Shown: in pieces, positions 17,769 to 25,748 of the stretch | Layout of the letters: each line of letters begins with the position of its first letter | How positions within the stretch are numbered: the stretch's first letter is position 1 | Assembly (NCBI RefSeq): GCF_023204875.1 | Contig: NZ_CP096247.1 | Location: 1,860,001-1,924,000 of the forward strand | DNA: 64,000 nucleotides | Source of the DNA: Prevotella sp. E15-22 | GTDB lineage: Bacteria > Bacteroidota > Bacteroidia > Bacteroidales > Bacteroidaceae | Direction of reading: 5' to 3' | The notes under the pieces: model-generated | What the model was told of the DNA's origin: nothing | What the model saw: only the letters and a program-made list of their open reading frames with translations | The model's database searches: none | Program-made: the position numbers and the translations under genes

Positions 17769-19004
17769 ATGGAAACAAGTTGGACCATCTTTGAAATGTA
17801 TATAGCCATCTTTGGCCTTATTGTCACAGTAGGCATACTGAACGACAAAAAGGGCAAGGGTGCTACGCAGCTTCTACTTGACAGCACACGTGCCAAACTG
17901 GCAGGATGTGCCAGCCGCTTTAATCAGCAAGTAAAGGCTCTGCAAAAAGAATACAAAACAGAGAAGAAACATGGTGTCCGACTTAAGACATATGAAATAA
18001 AATACAATATCACCAAGACTGACTACGATCGAGAGGCCAAAGAGATAATTCGTGAATGGAAACGGGCCAAGAAAGATGACATGTGGTGGCGTGTTTTCTG
18101 GAGGATAGTCATCGTAGCAGGTGTTATATCATTGCTAGGAGCATGCACTGAGGCCTTGGCTAGCATGGAAGATATAGAGGAACCAGTCGGCACAGAGGAG
18201 ATGACACAAGCAAGAAAAGAAAAGGTGTGGACAGCACGGTCAATTCCTATGCCCCACCTCACGGACGGCAGACGTTACGTGTCGAACCCAGACGGTATTG
18301 TGTCAGACGAGACTGTAAGACGTCTGGATGCGCAACTGAAACAATTAGACGACTCGCTAGGCATCGAATCGGTACTAGCCATCGTCAGTCGTGTGGAGAA
18401 TGGTGACATATTCCGCTTCGCACAAGACATTTTTGATATATATAAGGTTGGAAAGAATAATCGAGGACTGGTGATGGTACTAGCCTACGATGACCATAAG
18501 TTTCGCTCACATACAGGACGTTCGTTGGAAGCAGACCTTACAGACGCAGAGTGCTTCAGACTTCAAGAGCGCTATCTGATACCAAGTATGAAAGCAGAGA
18601 TGCCCGACAGTGGACTGATATACTATGTGGAGTCTGTATATGACCTGTTGCAAGGCAAGGAACTACCTGCGATGTCAGAGTTGAACGGACGAACAAATTC
18701 TGGTGATAACGACGAGGATGCGATTCTGCCCTCCATCTACTTCTTCCTACTTTTTGTTTGGATGGGAGTCTATACGTTTGTGGCCCGTCGTCATGGTTGG
18801 AACTTAAAACGCTACTATAATGGACGACTAACAAAGAATCCGTTTGTCAATAATGGTTCTGCATTTGCCACAGGCTATGTGGTTGGCAGTATCCTGAATG
18901 GCGGTGGTGGCAGAAGTCACGGCGGCGGCTTTGGAGGCGGAAGTTTTGGTGGCGGTTTCAGCGGTGGTAGCAGTGGCGGTGGCGGTGCCACGTCAAGTTG
19001 GTAA
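17769..19004 (+). CDS. TPM-domain membrane protein with glycine-rich tail
   Basis: A 411-residue protein with hydrophobic segments at about residues 7-24, 110-130 and 318-338. Between the second and third lies a TPM (YgcG/PsbP-repair-type) domain, recognisable by YVSNPDGIVSDETVRRLDAQLKQLDDSLG and the later ...NNRGLVMVLAYDDHKFRSHTGRSLEA. The C-terminus is almost only Gly and Ser with interspersed Phe and ends SSW. Proteins of this type are often encoded beside lemA, as here (41 bp downstream); the pair is thought to act at the envelope. Exact role unknown. Confidence 0.85.
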   Translation: METSWTIFEMYIAIFGLIVTVGILNDKKGKGATQLLLDSTRAKLAGCASRFNQQVKALQKEYKTEKKHGVRLKTYEIKYNITKTDYDREAKEIIREWKRAKKDDMWWRVFWRIVIVAGVISLLGACTEALASMEDIEEPVGTEEMTQARKEKVWTARSIPMPHLTDGRRYVSNPDGIVSDETVRRLDAQLKQLDDSLGIESVLAIVSRVENGDIFRFAQDIFDIYKVGKNNRGLVMVLAYDDHKFRSHTGRSLEADLTDAECFRLQERYLIPSMKAEMPDSGLIYYVESVYDLLQGKELPAMSELNGRTNSGDNDEDAILPSIYFFLLFVWMGVYTFVARRHGWNLKRYYNGRLTKNPFVNNGSAFATGYVVGSILNGGGGRSHGGGFGGGSFGGGFSGGSSGGGGATSSW

Positions 19005-19044
19005 AACAAAGAATATAAATAACATATTAATAAAGGTAAGTATT

Positions 19045-19620
19045 ATGAAGAAAAATCATCTGATTCTTATTGGAATTGCCGTTGTTGTTATCGTTATCTT
19101 CGGCTGGGTTAAGAGCACTTATAATGGCATGGTTGGTGTCGAGGAAGAAGCTACCACTGCCCTCGCTAACGTACAGTCGGCCTACCAGCGTCGCGCAGAT
19201 CTGATTCCTAACCTTGTAGAGGTGGTAAAAGGTTATGCAGCTCACGAGAAAGAGACGTTCGAGAGTGTTGTTAATGCTCGCGCCAAGGCAACCAGCATTA
19301 CTCTGGATGCCGACAATATTGAGGAATTTCAAAAGGCCCAAGGTGAATTAAGCAGTGCTTTGGGACGCCTTATCGCTGTGGGTGAAGCTTATCCGGAACT
19401 GAAGGCCAACGAGAATTTCCGTGAGCTCCAGGTACAATTAGAGGGCACAGAGAACCGTATCAACGAGGAGCGTAATAAGGCTAATCTGAAAATTCAGAAC
19501 TATAATATCTCCATTCGCCGATTCCCCAGCAACCTGCTGGCTGGCATGTTCGGATTCGAGAAGATGAACAAGTTTGAAGCCGAGGCTGGTGCAGAGAAAG
19601 CACCTCAGGTTAAATTCTAA
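19045..19620 (+). CDS. lemA: LemA family protein
   Basis: A 191-residue protein with one N-terminal membrane anchor (LILIGIAVVVIVIFGWV) and the LemA helical domain: YNGMVGVEEEATTALANVQSAYQRRADLIPNLVEVVKGYA and the C-terminal YNISIRRFPSNLLAGMFGF. LemA proteins face the cell exterior or periplasm; the molecular role is not established. I choose ATG 19045; longer in-frame readings run through the glycine tail of the preceding gene in another frame. Confidence 0.93.
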   Translation: MKKNHLILIGIAVVVIVIFGWVKSTYNGMVGVEEEATTALANVQSAYQRRADLIPNLVEVVKGYAAHEKETFESVVNARAKATSITLDADNIEEFQKAQGELSSALGRLIAVGEAYPELKANENFRELQVQLEGTENRINEERNKANLKIQNYNISIRRFPSNLLAGMFGFEKMNKFEAEAGAEKAPQVKF

Positions 19621-19646
19621 GATAATAAAGCAACCCCAAAAGAACT

Positions 19647-20810
19647 ATGGACAACAGATATATGATGCGTGGCGTTTCTGCCGCCAAGGAAGACGTTCAC
19701 GCAGCTATTAAGAACATTGACAAAGGTATCTTTCCGCAGGCTTTCTGCAAGATTATACCTGACATCCTGGGCGGAGACCCTGAGTATTGTAACATCATGC
19801 ATGCCGACGGTGCAGGAACGAAATCGAGCCTGGCCTACATGTATTGGAAAGAGACTGGCGACCTGTCTGTATGGAAAGGCATTGCACAGGATGCTATCGT
19901 GATGAACACAGACGACCTTCTATGCGTTGGTGCAGTAGACAACATCCTAGTGTCGTCAACCATTGGACGAAACAAGATGCTGGTGCCAGGCGAAGTCATC
20001 TCTGCTATCATCAACGGCACCGATGAGTTGCTGGCAGAGCTTCGTGAGATGGGTATCGGTATATATCCTACAGGCGGTGAGACAGCCGATGTAGGCGATT
20101 TGGTTCGCACCATTATCGTAGACTCAACGGTAACTTGCCGCATGAAGCGCTCAGACGTTATTGACAATGCCAACATTCGCCCTGGCGATGTTATCGTAGG
20201 TTTGTCGTCAACAGGTCAGGCCACCTACGAGAAACGCTACAACGGTGGCATGGGCTCTAATGGCCTCACCTCAGCTCGTCACGATGTCTTTGCTAAGTAT
20301 CTGGCAGAGAACTACCCTGAAAGCTACGACCACGCAGTGCCCAACGAGCTCGTATATAGCGGCAAATATAAACTTACCGATGCCGTTGAGGGTTCTCCCG
20401 TCAATGCTGGACAGTTGGTCCTCTCGCCCACTCGCACTTATGCCCCCGTCATCAAGAAGCTACTCGATGAGTTGCGTCCTGAGATTCACGGTATGGTTCA
20501 TTGCACAGGTGGCGCTCAGACCAAGGTTCTACACTTCGTCAACGACAACTGCAAGGTGGTGAAGGACAATATGTTCCCCGTTCCCCCACTCTTCCGCGCC
20601 ATTCACGAGTGCTCTGGCACCGACTGGAAGGAGATGTACCAGGTATTCAACATGGGTCACCGCATGGAGATCTACGTTCGTCCTGAGATGGCTCAGCAGG
20701 TTATCAACATATCCAAGAGCTTCAACATCGATGCTCAGATAGTGGGTCACATCGAAGATGGTCAGAAGAGTCTGACCATCCACTCAGAGTTTGGCACCTT
20801 TGAATATTAA
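19647..20810 (+). CDS. purM: phosphoribosylformylglycinamidine cyclo-ligase (AIR synthase), Bacteroidetes form
   Basis: Closes the imidazole ring (FGAM to AIR) in purine synthesis. The 387-residue protein shows ADGAGTKSSLAYMYW, QDAIVMNTDDLLCVGA, PTGGETADVGD and GLSSTGQATYEKRYNGGMGSNGLTSARHDV, the PurM-type ATP and substrate motifs. It is longer and more divergent than the 345-residue enterobacterial PurM, as is usual for Bacteroidetes. Found between lemA and prfA in the same run as purC. Confidence 0.88.
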   Translation: MDNRYMMRGVSAAKEDVHAAIKNIDKGIFPQAFCKIIPDILGGDPEYCNIMHADGAGTKSSLAYMYWKETGDLSVWKGIAQDAIVMNTDDLLCVGAVDNILVSSTIGRNKMLVPGEVISAIINGTDELLAELREMGIGIYPTGGETADVGDLVRTIIVDSTVTCRMKRSDVIDNANIRPGDVIVGLSSTGQATYEKRYNGGMGSNGLTSARHDVFAKYLAENYPESYDHAVPNELVYSGKYKLTDAVEGSPVNAGQLVLSPTRTYAPVIKKLLDELRPEIHGMVHCTGGAQTKVLHFVNDNCKVVKDNMFPVPPLFRAIHECSGTDWKEMYQVFNMGHRMEIYVRPEMAQQVINISKSFNIDAQIVGHIEDGQKSLTIHSEFGTFEY

Positions 20811-20819
20811 AACACGTAT

Positions 20820-20838
20820 GTTGCAACACTGTCGCAAC
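20820..20838 (+). other. small intercistronic hairpin, purM-prfA
   Basis: GTTGC (20820-20824), 9-nt loop, GCAAC (20834-20838), followed by GAACAAACAG. Similar in form and flank to the hairpin after prfA. Confidence 0.4.
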
Positions 20839-20851
20839 GAACAAACAGAAT

Positions 20852-21961
20852 ATGGATAATAATAACATACTACAGAAACTTGACGGACTGGAGGCTCGTT
20901 TTGAGGAAGTTTCAACCCTGATTACTGACCCAGATGTAATTGCCGACCAGAACCGCTTCGTGAAGCTCACGAAGGAATATAAAGATCTTGGCGACATCAT
21001 GGATGCACGCAAGCGTTACATTGCCTGCTTGAACAGCATCAGTGAAGCCAAAGACATCCTGGCCAACGAGAGTGACCCAGAGATGAAAGAGATGGCTCGT
21101 GAGGAACTAGCCGAGAACGAGGCCCTACAGCCCAAGCTGGAAGAAGAAATAAAAATTGCATTGATTCCTAAGGATCCTGAGGATGCCAAGAACGTTCAGA
21201 TGGAGATTCGCGCAGGAACAGGCGGCGACGAAGCTTGCCTCTTTGCTGGCGACCTGTTCAAAATGTATAAGAGCTACTGCGACTCGAAGGGATGGCAACT
21301 CAGCATCACCAGTGTCAGCGAAGGTGCTGTGGGTGGTTATAAGGAGATTGACTTTGCCGTATCAGGTGCCGACGTTTACGGAACGCTGAAATACGAAAGC
21401 GGTGTGCATCGTGTACAGCGTGTGCCCGCTACCGAAACTCAAGGACGTATGCACACTAGTGCTGCTACAGTAGCAGTACTTCCTGAGGCAGATAAGTTTG
21501 AAGTTCACGTGAACGAAGGCGAGATTAAATGGGATACTTTCCGTTCATCGGGCGCAGGCGGTCAGAACGTGAACAAGGTGGAATCAGGTGTTCGTCTGCG
21601 TTATATGTGGAAGAACCCCAATACAGGCGAGACAGAGGAAATCCTCATCGAGTGTACCGAGACACGCGACCAGCCCAAGAACAAGGAGCGCGCACTCTCA
21701 CGCCTCTATACATTCATCTATGACAAGGAGCATCAGAAGTACATGGACGACATCGCCAGTCGTCGTAAGAGTCTGGTGTCAACGGGCGACCGCTCTGCGA
21801 AGATTCGCACCTATAACTTTCCACAGGGCCGCGTAACCGACCACCGCATCGGTTATACCACACACGACCTACAGGGATTCCTTGGTGGCGACATTCAAGC
21901 AATGATTGATGCTCTCACCGTGGCCGAGAACGCAGAGCGCATGAAAGAAAATGAACTATAA
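20852..21961 (+). CDS. prfA: peptide chain release factor 1
   Basis: Releases the peptide at UAA and UAG. The 369 residues show the codon-reading tripeptide Pro-Ala-Thr at 192-194 (in [20 protein letters not shown]), which marks RF1 rather than RF2, and the catalytic GGQ at 236-238 ([16 protein letters not shown]). Length is typical. Flanked by short hairpins on both sides within the operon. Confidence 0.97.
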   Translation: MDNNNILQKLDGLEARFEEVSTLITDPDVIADQNRFVKLTKEYKDLGDIMDARKRYIACLNSISEAKDILANESDPEMKEMAREELAENEALQPKLEEEIKIALIPKDPEDAKNVQMEIRAGTGGDEACLFAGDLFKMYKSYCDSKGWQLSITSVSEGAVGGYKEIDFAVSGADVYGTLKYESGVHRVQRVPATETQGRMHTSAATVAVLPEADKFEVHVNEGEIKWDTFRSSGAGGQNVNKVESGVRLRYMWKNPNTGETEEILIECTETRDQPKNKERALSRLYTFIYDKEHQKYMDDIASRRKSLVSTGDRSAKIRTYNFPQGRVTDHRIGYTTHDLQGFLGGDIQAMIDALTVAENAERMKENEL

Positions 21962-21973
21962 TCAGTAATGCAT

Positions 21974-21992
21974 GTTGCTGTAGCTCAGCAAC
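21974..21992 (+). other. intercistronic hairpin, prfA-pyrF
   Basis: Perfect 7-bp stem GTTGCTG (21974-21980) / CAGCAAC (21986-21992) with loop TAGCT, followed by AAACAAGAC, not a U-run, so not a terminator. Confidence 0.5.
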
Positions 21993-22008
21993 AAACAAGA
22001 CATCAAAT

Positions 22009-22836
22009 ATGACAAGACAAGAACTGATACAACAGATTAAGCAGAAACGCAGTTTTCTCTGCGTAGGTTTGGATACCGACCCAAAGAAGATGCCCCAGTG
22101 CGTCTTCGACCTGCACGACCCCATCTTTGAGTTCAATAAAGCCATTATCGAGGCTACGGCCCCTTATTGCGTAGCCTACAAGCCAAACCTGGCATTCTAT
22201 GAGGCTTATGGATTGAAAGGCATGGAGGCTTTCGTAAAGACCTGCGAGTATATCAAGGAGAACCATCCCCACCATCTGATTATTGCTGATGCCAAGCGTG
22301 GCGATATTGGCAACACCAGTCAGATGTATGCTCGCACATTCTTCGAGGAATATAACATTGACGCATTGACAGTGGCCCCTTATATGGGCGAAGACTCTGT
22401 AACCCCCTTCCTGAGTTACGAAGGCAAGTGGGTTATCCTCTTGGCACTAACATCAAACAAAGGCTCACACGATTTCCAATTGATGGAGGACGCAAATGGC
22501 GAACGCCTGTTTGAGAAAGTACTTAAGAAGAGTCAAGAATGGGGCAACGACGAGAATATGATGTATGTTGTTGGCGCCACACAAGGCCACATGTTCGAAG
22601 ACATACGTAAGGAAGCCCCCAACCATTTCCTGCTTGTTCCCGGCATAGGCGCTCAGGGCGGATCGTTACAAGAGGTATGTAAGTATGGCATGAACAAGGA
22701 TTGTGGACTGCTGGTCAATTCTAGTCGCGGCATTATCTATGCCAGCAACGAGGATAACTTTGCAGAAGTAGCTGGAAATAAAGCACGCGAGCTGCAGCAG
22801 GAGATGGCAGAGGAACTGACCAAAGCAGGTCTCTAA
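22009..22836 (+). CDS. pyrF: orotidine-5'-phosphate decarboxylase (type 2)
   Basis: Last step to UMP. The 275-residue protein has [34 protein letters not shown] and the catalytic block [18 protein letters not shown] (Lys/Asp array), then [12 protein letters not shown] and [11 protein letters not shown]. This is the longer subfamily 2 form found in Bacteroidetes, actinobacteria and mycoplasma relatives. Last gene of the run from phoH. Confidence 0.96.
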   Translation: MTRQELIQQIKQKRSFLCVGLDTDPKKMPQCVFDLHDPIFEFNKAIIEATAPYCVAYKPNLAFYEAYGLKGMEAFVKTCEYIKENHPHHLIIADAKRGDIGNTSQMYARTFFEEYNIDALTVAPYMGEDSVTPFLSYEGKWVILLALTSNKGSHDFQLMEDANGERLFEKVLKKSQEWGNDENMMYVVGATQGHMFEDIRKEAPNHFLLVPGIGAQGGSLQEVCKYGMNKDCGLLVNSSRGIIYASNEDNFAEVAGNKARELQQEMAEELTKAGL

Positions 22837-22913
22837 ACCGACTTATAAGTTAAAAAAACATAAAACTTTAAAAGATTAATGGGTATGCAAGGTTCTATGT
22901 AATAGAAAATTAG

Positions 22914-22921
22914 TACCTTTG
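22914..22921 (+). promoter_or_regulatory. rplU-rpmA promoter -7 element
   Basis: TACCTTTG; with flanks GTACCTTTGCACCCCGAAA (22913-22931) it matches the rpsF and tRNA-Pro promoters at 17 of 19 positions. The -33 element is weak. Confidence 0.8.
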
Positions 22922-22935
22922 CACCCCGAAATGAG

Positions 22936-22992
22936 CCCGTGGAGGCAGGGTTAAGTGTGTACGAACGTGCACCGCCTTACGGGAAAAACCCT
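22936..22992 (+). ncRNA. structured 5' leader of rplU, probable autoregulatory element
   Basis: Nested helices: CCCGT (22936-22940) with ACGGG (22979-22983), AGGC (22943-22946) with GCCT (22974-22977), and GTGTG (22955-22959) with TGCAC (22968-22972, two wobbles). In addition AGGGTT (22947-22952), in the loop, is complementary to AACCCT (22987-22992) downstream of the outer stem, so a pseudoknot can form. Its position just before rplU fits a ribosomal-protein leader, but no family was identified. Confidence 0.6.
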
Positions 22993-23009
22993 ATTTACAA
23001 ACAAAACAA

Positions 23010-23327
23010 ATGTACGCAATTGTAGAAATTCAGGGTCAGCAGTTCAAGGCTGAGGAGGGCAAGAAGCTCTTCGTGCACCACATCAAGGACGTGGAGGCAG
23101 GCAAGACTGTTGAGTTTGACAAAGTGCTGCTCGTAGATGCCGACGGCGCTGTCAAGGTTGGCGCACCCACCGTAGAAGGTGCAAAAGTAGTAGTTGAAGT
23201 AGTGAACCCGCTGGTGAAGGGTGACAAGGTCATCGTCTTCAAGATGAAGCGTCGCAAGGACTCTCGCAAGCGTAACGGTCATCGTGAGCAGTTCACTCAG
23301 GTTGAAGTTAAACAAGTAATCGCTTAA
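23010..23327 (+). CDS. rplU: 50S ribosomal protein L21
   Basis: 105 residues: [19 protein letters not shown] and the C-terminal [24 protein letters not shown] basic segment are the L21 hallmarks. Binds 23S rRNA together with L20. Followed by rpmA after 13 bp that contain AGGAGG. Confidence 0.97.
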   Translation: MYAIVEIQGQQFKAEEGKKLFVHHIKDVEAGKTVEFDKVLLVDADGAVKVGAPTVEGAKVVVEVVNPLVKGDKVIVFKMKRRKDSRKRNGHREQFTQVEVKQVIA

Positions 23328-23340
23328 AGGAGGACACAGT

Positions 23341-23607
23341 ATGGCACATAAAAAAGGTGTAGGTAGTTCTAAGAACGGCCGCGAAAGTGCAGCTCAGCGA
23401 CTTGGCGTGAAAATCTGGGGTGGTCAGAAGTGTCTGGCTGGCAACATTATCGTTCGTCAGCGTGGTACAAAGCACAATCCCGGTAATGGTGTTGCTATTG
23501 GTAAAGACGATACACTCTATGCCCTCATCGATGGCACAGTGAACTTCCACAAGGGCAAGTTCAACAAGAGTGTCGTTTCAGTAATACCCGAGGCTGCTGA
23601 AGCATAA
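23341..23607 (+). CDS. rpmA: 50S ribosomal protein L27
   Basis: 88 residues beginning [24 protein letters not shown], the conserved N-terminus that reaches towards the peptidyl transferase centre; no cleavable Firmicutes-type N-terminal extension is present. [22 protein letters not shown] completes the signature. A clear AGGAGG (23328-23333 region) precedes the start, unusual for this genome. Confidence 0.97.
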   Translation: MAHKKGVGSSKNGRESAAQRLGVKIWGGQKCLAGNIIVRQRGTKHNPGNGVAIGKDDTLYALIDGTVNFHKGKFNKSVVSVIPEAAEA

Positions 23608-23651
23608 CACACAAACTTACAAACAAAACAACTTATTCCAAACAAACATAG

Positions 23652-23680
23652 AACCCTGTCTTTCGAGACAGGGTTTCTTC
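23652..23680 (+). terminator. rplU-rpmA terminator
   Basis: 10-bp perfect stem AACCCTGTCT / AGACAGGGTT (23652-23661, 23666-23675) with a TTCG tetraloop, then TCTTCATTTC. Confidence 0.88.
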
Positions 23681-23712
23681 ATTTCATAAAAGCCATACTA
23701 AGCAGTAATAAA

Positions 23713-23763
23713 TATGCCGTTTACGTATCGCAAACAACATACTTACGATATGTAAACGGCATA
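23713..23763. repeat. 18-bp inverted repeat between rpmA and queC
   Basis: 23713-23730 and 23746-23763 are reverse complements at 17 of 18 positions (the exception can pair as G-U in one strand), with a 15-nt loop. In the minus direction it lies 10 bp past the queC stop and is followed by TTTATTAC, so it may end queC transcripts, though the U-run is poor. Confidence 0.65.
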
Positions 23764-23773
23764 CTTATTAATA

Positions 23774-24433
23774 TTATTCATAATCCGTAGGATCAACGAT
23801 TCCAGCTTCAGCAAGAGCTTCTTTACGCTCTACACACGTACCACACTTTCCACAGTGTTTTTCACCACCTTTATAGCATGACCACGTCTCACGATAATCA
23901 ATTCCTAGCTCTTTTCCTCGAGCAGCAATCTGTCCCTTAGTAATATTGGTATAGGGAGAAGACAGATGCACACCATTATATGTGCCCGCATGAGCTGCTG
24001 CATCAAAAGCGCTGACGAACTCTGGGCGGCAATCAGGATAGATAGTATGGTCGCCTCCATGATTAGCCATCATCACATACTGCAACCCACGGCTCTCTGC
24101 CATTCCTACAGCCACACTCAACATAATGCCATTGCGGAAAGGCACAACAGTAGACTTCATATTCTCAGCAGCATAATGTCCTTCAGGTATCGCCTCTGCG
24201 CCCTGTAGCAACGAGCTCTCGAAATATTGGCTCATAAACTGCAATGGAATGACAATATGCTCTATGCCCAAGCGCTCACAGTGCATGCGAGCAAAAGGAA
24301 TCTCGCGCGCATTGTGGTTTGAGCCATAATCAAACGAGATGGCCAGAGCTATGCGGTCCTGATAGTCATAGAGCAGTGTCACACTGTCCATGCCACCACT
24401 CAGAATAATAATTGAATCTTTTTTCTTTTCCAT
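23774..24433 (-). CDS. queC: 7-cyano-7-deazaguanine synthase (preQ0 synthase)
   Basis: Converts 7-carboxy-7-deazaguanine to preQ0 with ATP and ammonia, for queuosine in tRNA. The 219-residue protein has the PP-loop LSGGMDS (residues 11-17), DYGSNHNAREIPFA, VPFRNGIMLSVA and a C-terminal zinc site formed by Cys186, Cys194, Cys197 and Cys200. queD and queE are not in the window. Its start codon is only 5 bp from the promoter -7 element. Confidence 0.96.
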   Translation of the reverse strand: MEKKKDSIIILSGGMDSVTLLYDYQDRIALAISFDYGSNHNAREIPFARMHCERLGIEHIVIPLQFMSQYFESSLLQGAEAIPEGHYAAENMKSTVVPFRNGIMLSVAVGMAESRGLQYVMMANHGGDHTIYPDCRPEFVSAFDAAAHAGTYNGVHLSSPYTNITKGQIAARGKELGIDYRETWSCYKGGEKHCGKCGTCVERKEALAEAGIVDPTDYE

Positions 24434-24438
24434 GCGTG

Positions 24439-24498
24439 CAAAGTTAAGAAAATAATTTCAATTATCAATTGCATATTATCATTTATTTATTATCTTTG
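24439..24498. promoter_or_regulatory. symmetric divergent promoter of queC and the T9SS plug gene
   Basis: Minus: ATTG (24466-24469), 19-bp spacer, TAACTTTG (24439-24446), then CACGC and the queC ATG. Plus: ATTG (24468-24471), 19-bp spacer, TATCTTTG (24491-24498), then CATCC and ATG. Both -33 elements come from the palindrome CAATTG (24466-24471), and all elements are placed symmetrically about its centre. Confidence 0.8.
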
Positions 24499-24503
24499 CA
24501 TCC

Positions 24504-25745
24504 ATGAATGCTAAAAGACTATTGCTTTTAATCGTATTTCTGCCAGTTTCATTGATGGCCTGGCACAGCATAAAAATGCCCAATATCAAGAGTCTACAAG
24601 TTATCACCAACAATGATTTTGAAGCTCTTCCCATCATTCAACTTGGAAGTGAGGATCAGATTGCCATCAGCTTTGACGAACTGTCACACAACTATCGTCG
24701 ATTTACATGTCATCTTGAGCCTTGTAATCCAGACTGGACACCCAACGAAGAATTATTTGAAAGCGAATGGCTGAAAGGAATCAACGACATAACAATTGAC
24801 GACTATGAGAATTCAATTAACACCCATACACTATACACGCACTATAGTTTTACGTTTCCAAATGAGCAAATGAGTATTTGTATGAGTGGCAACTACAGGC
24901 TGCACGTTATAGATGAGGAGGAACTATGCGAAGCACTTGTTGTAGAACTACGCGTTCTAGAGCCACAAATGAGTCTCAGCCTATATGTGGATTCGAACAC
25001 AGACATTGATACGAACAACAGTCACCAACAAGTGTCAATGCGCATTACATATAACGGCATCAACATAACACGCCCTGAGCAACAAATTCAGACATTCGTA
25101 ATGCAAAACGGAAGAGAAGACAATATGAAGGTTAACGTACTGCCCACAGGAAAGACCTCACAAGGTTTGACATGGGAGCATTGCCAACCCTTGATCTTCG
25201 AAGCCGGCAACGAATATCATAAGTTTGAGTTATTAGATCCCACCCACCCTACCATGGGACTTTCGGATGTGCATTGGGAAGAATCGACAAAAACATGGCA
25301 TGCCACACCCTTTCCATGCGAGCCAAGCAGGAACTACACTTACGACGAAGATGTCAACGGAGCTTTTCTGTTACGAAACAGCGACAACTACGAAGCAGAG
25401 CGTACATCGGAATATGTATACGTGCACTATCTTCTGCAACCCGCTCCAAAATACGACTATGCTCACGTGAAAGTAAACGGACGTTGGACAGTAGAGGCAC
25501 CAGAGAACTACAGGATGACGTACGACAAAGAAAAGAAAGCGTACGAACTAACACTACTCCAGAAACTTGGGTACTACAACTATCAACTGATAATGACTGA
25601 TATGGATGGAACCACGCACCCACTGCCAGAAGAAGGGTCGTTTTACCAAACAGAGAATAAATATCAAGCGCTTGTATATTACAAAGGAATTACAGATCGC
25701 AATTGGCGACTTGTTGGATTCAACGAAACCACATTCAAGCCATAA
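24504..25745 (+). CDS. DUF5103 / type IX secretion plug-domain protein
   Basis: A 413-residue secreted protein: signal peptide MNAKRLLLLIVFLPVSLMAWHS, then the DUF5103 pattern with QLGSEDQIAISFDELSHNYRRF, LEPCNPDWTPNEELFESEWLKG and later FLLRNSDNYEAERTSEYVYVHYLL. Proteins of this family were found as the periplasmic plug of the SprA translocon of the type IX secretion system. No other T9SS gene is in the window. Convergent with the next gene, with only 3 bp between stop codons. Confidence 0.82.
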   Translation: MNAKRLLLLIVFLPVSLMAWHSIKMPNIKSLQVITNNDFEALPIIQLGSEDQIAISFDELSHNYRRFTCHLEPCNPDWTPNEELFESEWLKGINDITIDDYENSINTHTLYTHYSFTFPNEQMSICMSGNYRLHVIDEEELCEALVVELRVLEPQMSLSLYVDSNTDIDTNNSHQQVSMRITYNGINITRPEQQIQTFVMQNGREDNMKVNVLPTGKTSQGLTWEHCQPLIFEAGNEYHKFELLDPTHPTMGLSDVHWEESTKTWHATPFPCEPSRNYTYDEDVNGAFLLRNSDNYEAERTSEYVYVHYLLQPAPKYDYAHVKVNGRWTVEAPENYRMTYDKEKKAYELTLLQKLGYYNYQLIMTDMDGTTHPLPEEGSFYQTENKYQALVYYKGITDRNWRLVGFNETTFKP

Positions 25746-25748
25746 TCA

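Noticed and set aside
18898..19044. N-terminal extension of LemA rich in Ala/Val/Glu
   Set aside because: This is the out-of-frame reading of the glycine-rich tail of the preceding gene; the LemA anchor begins at 19045.
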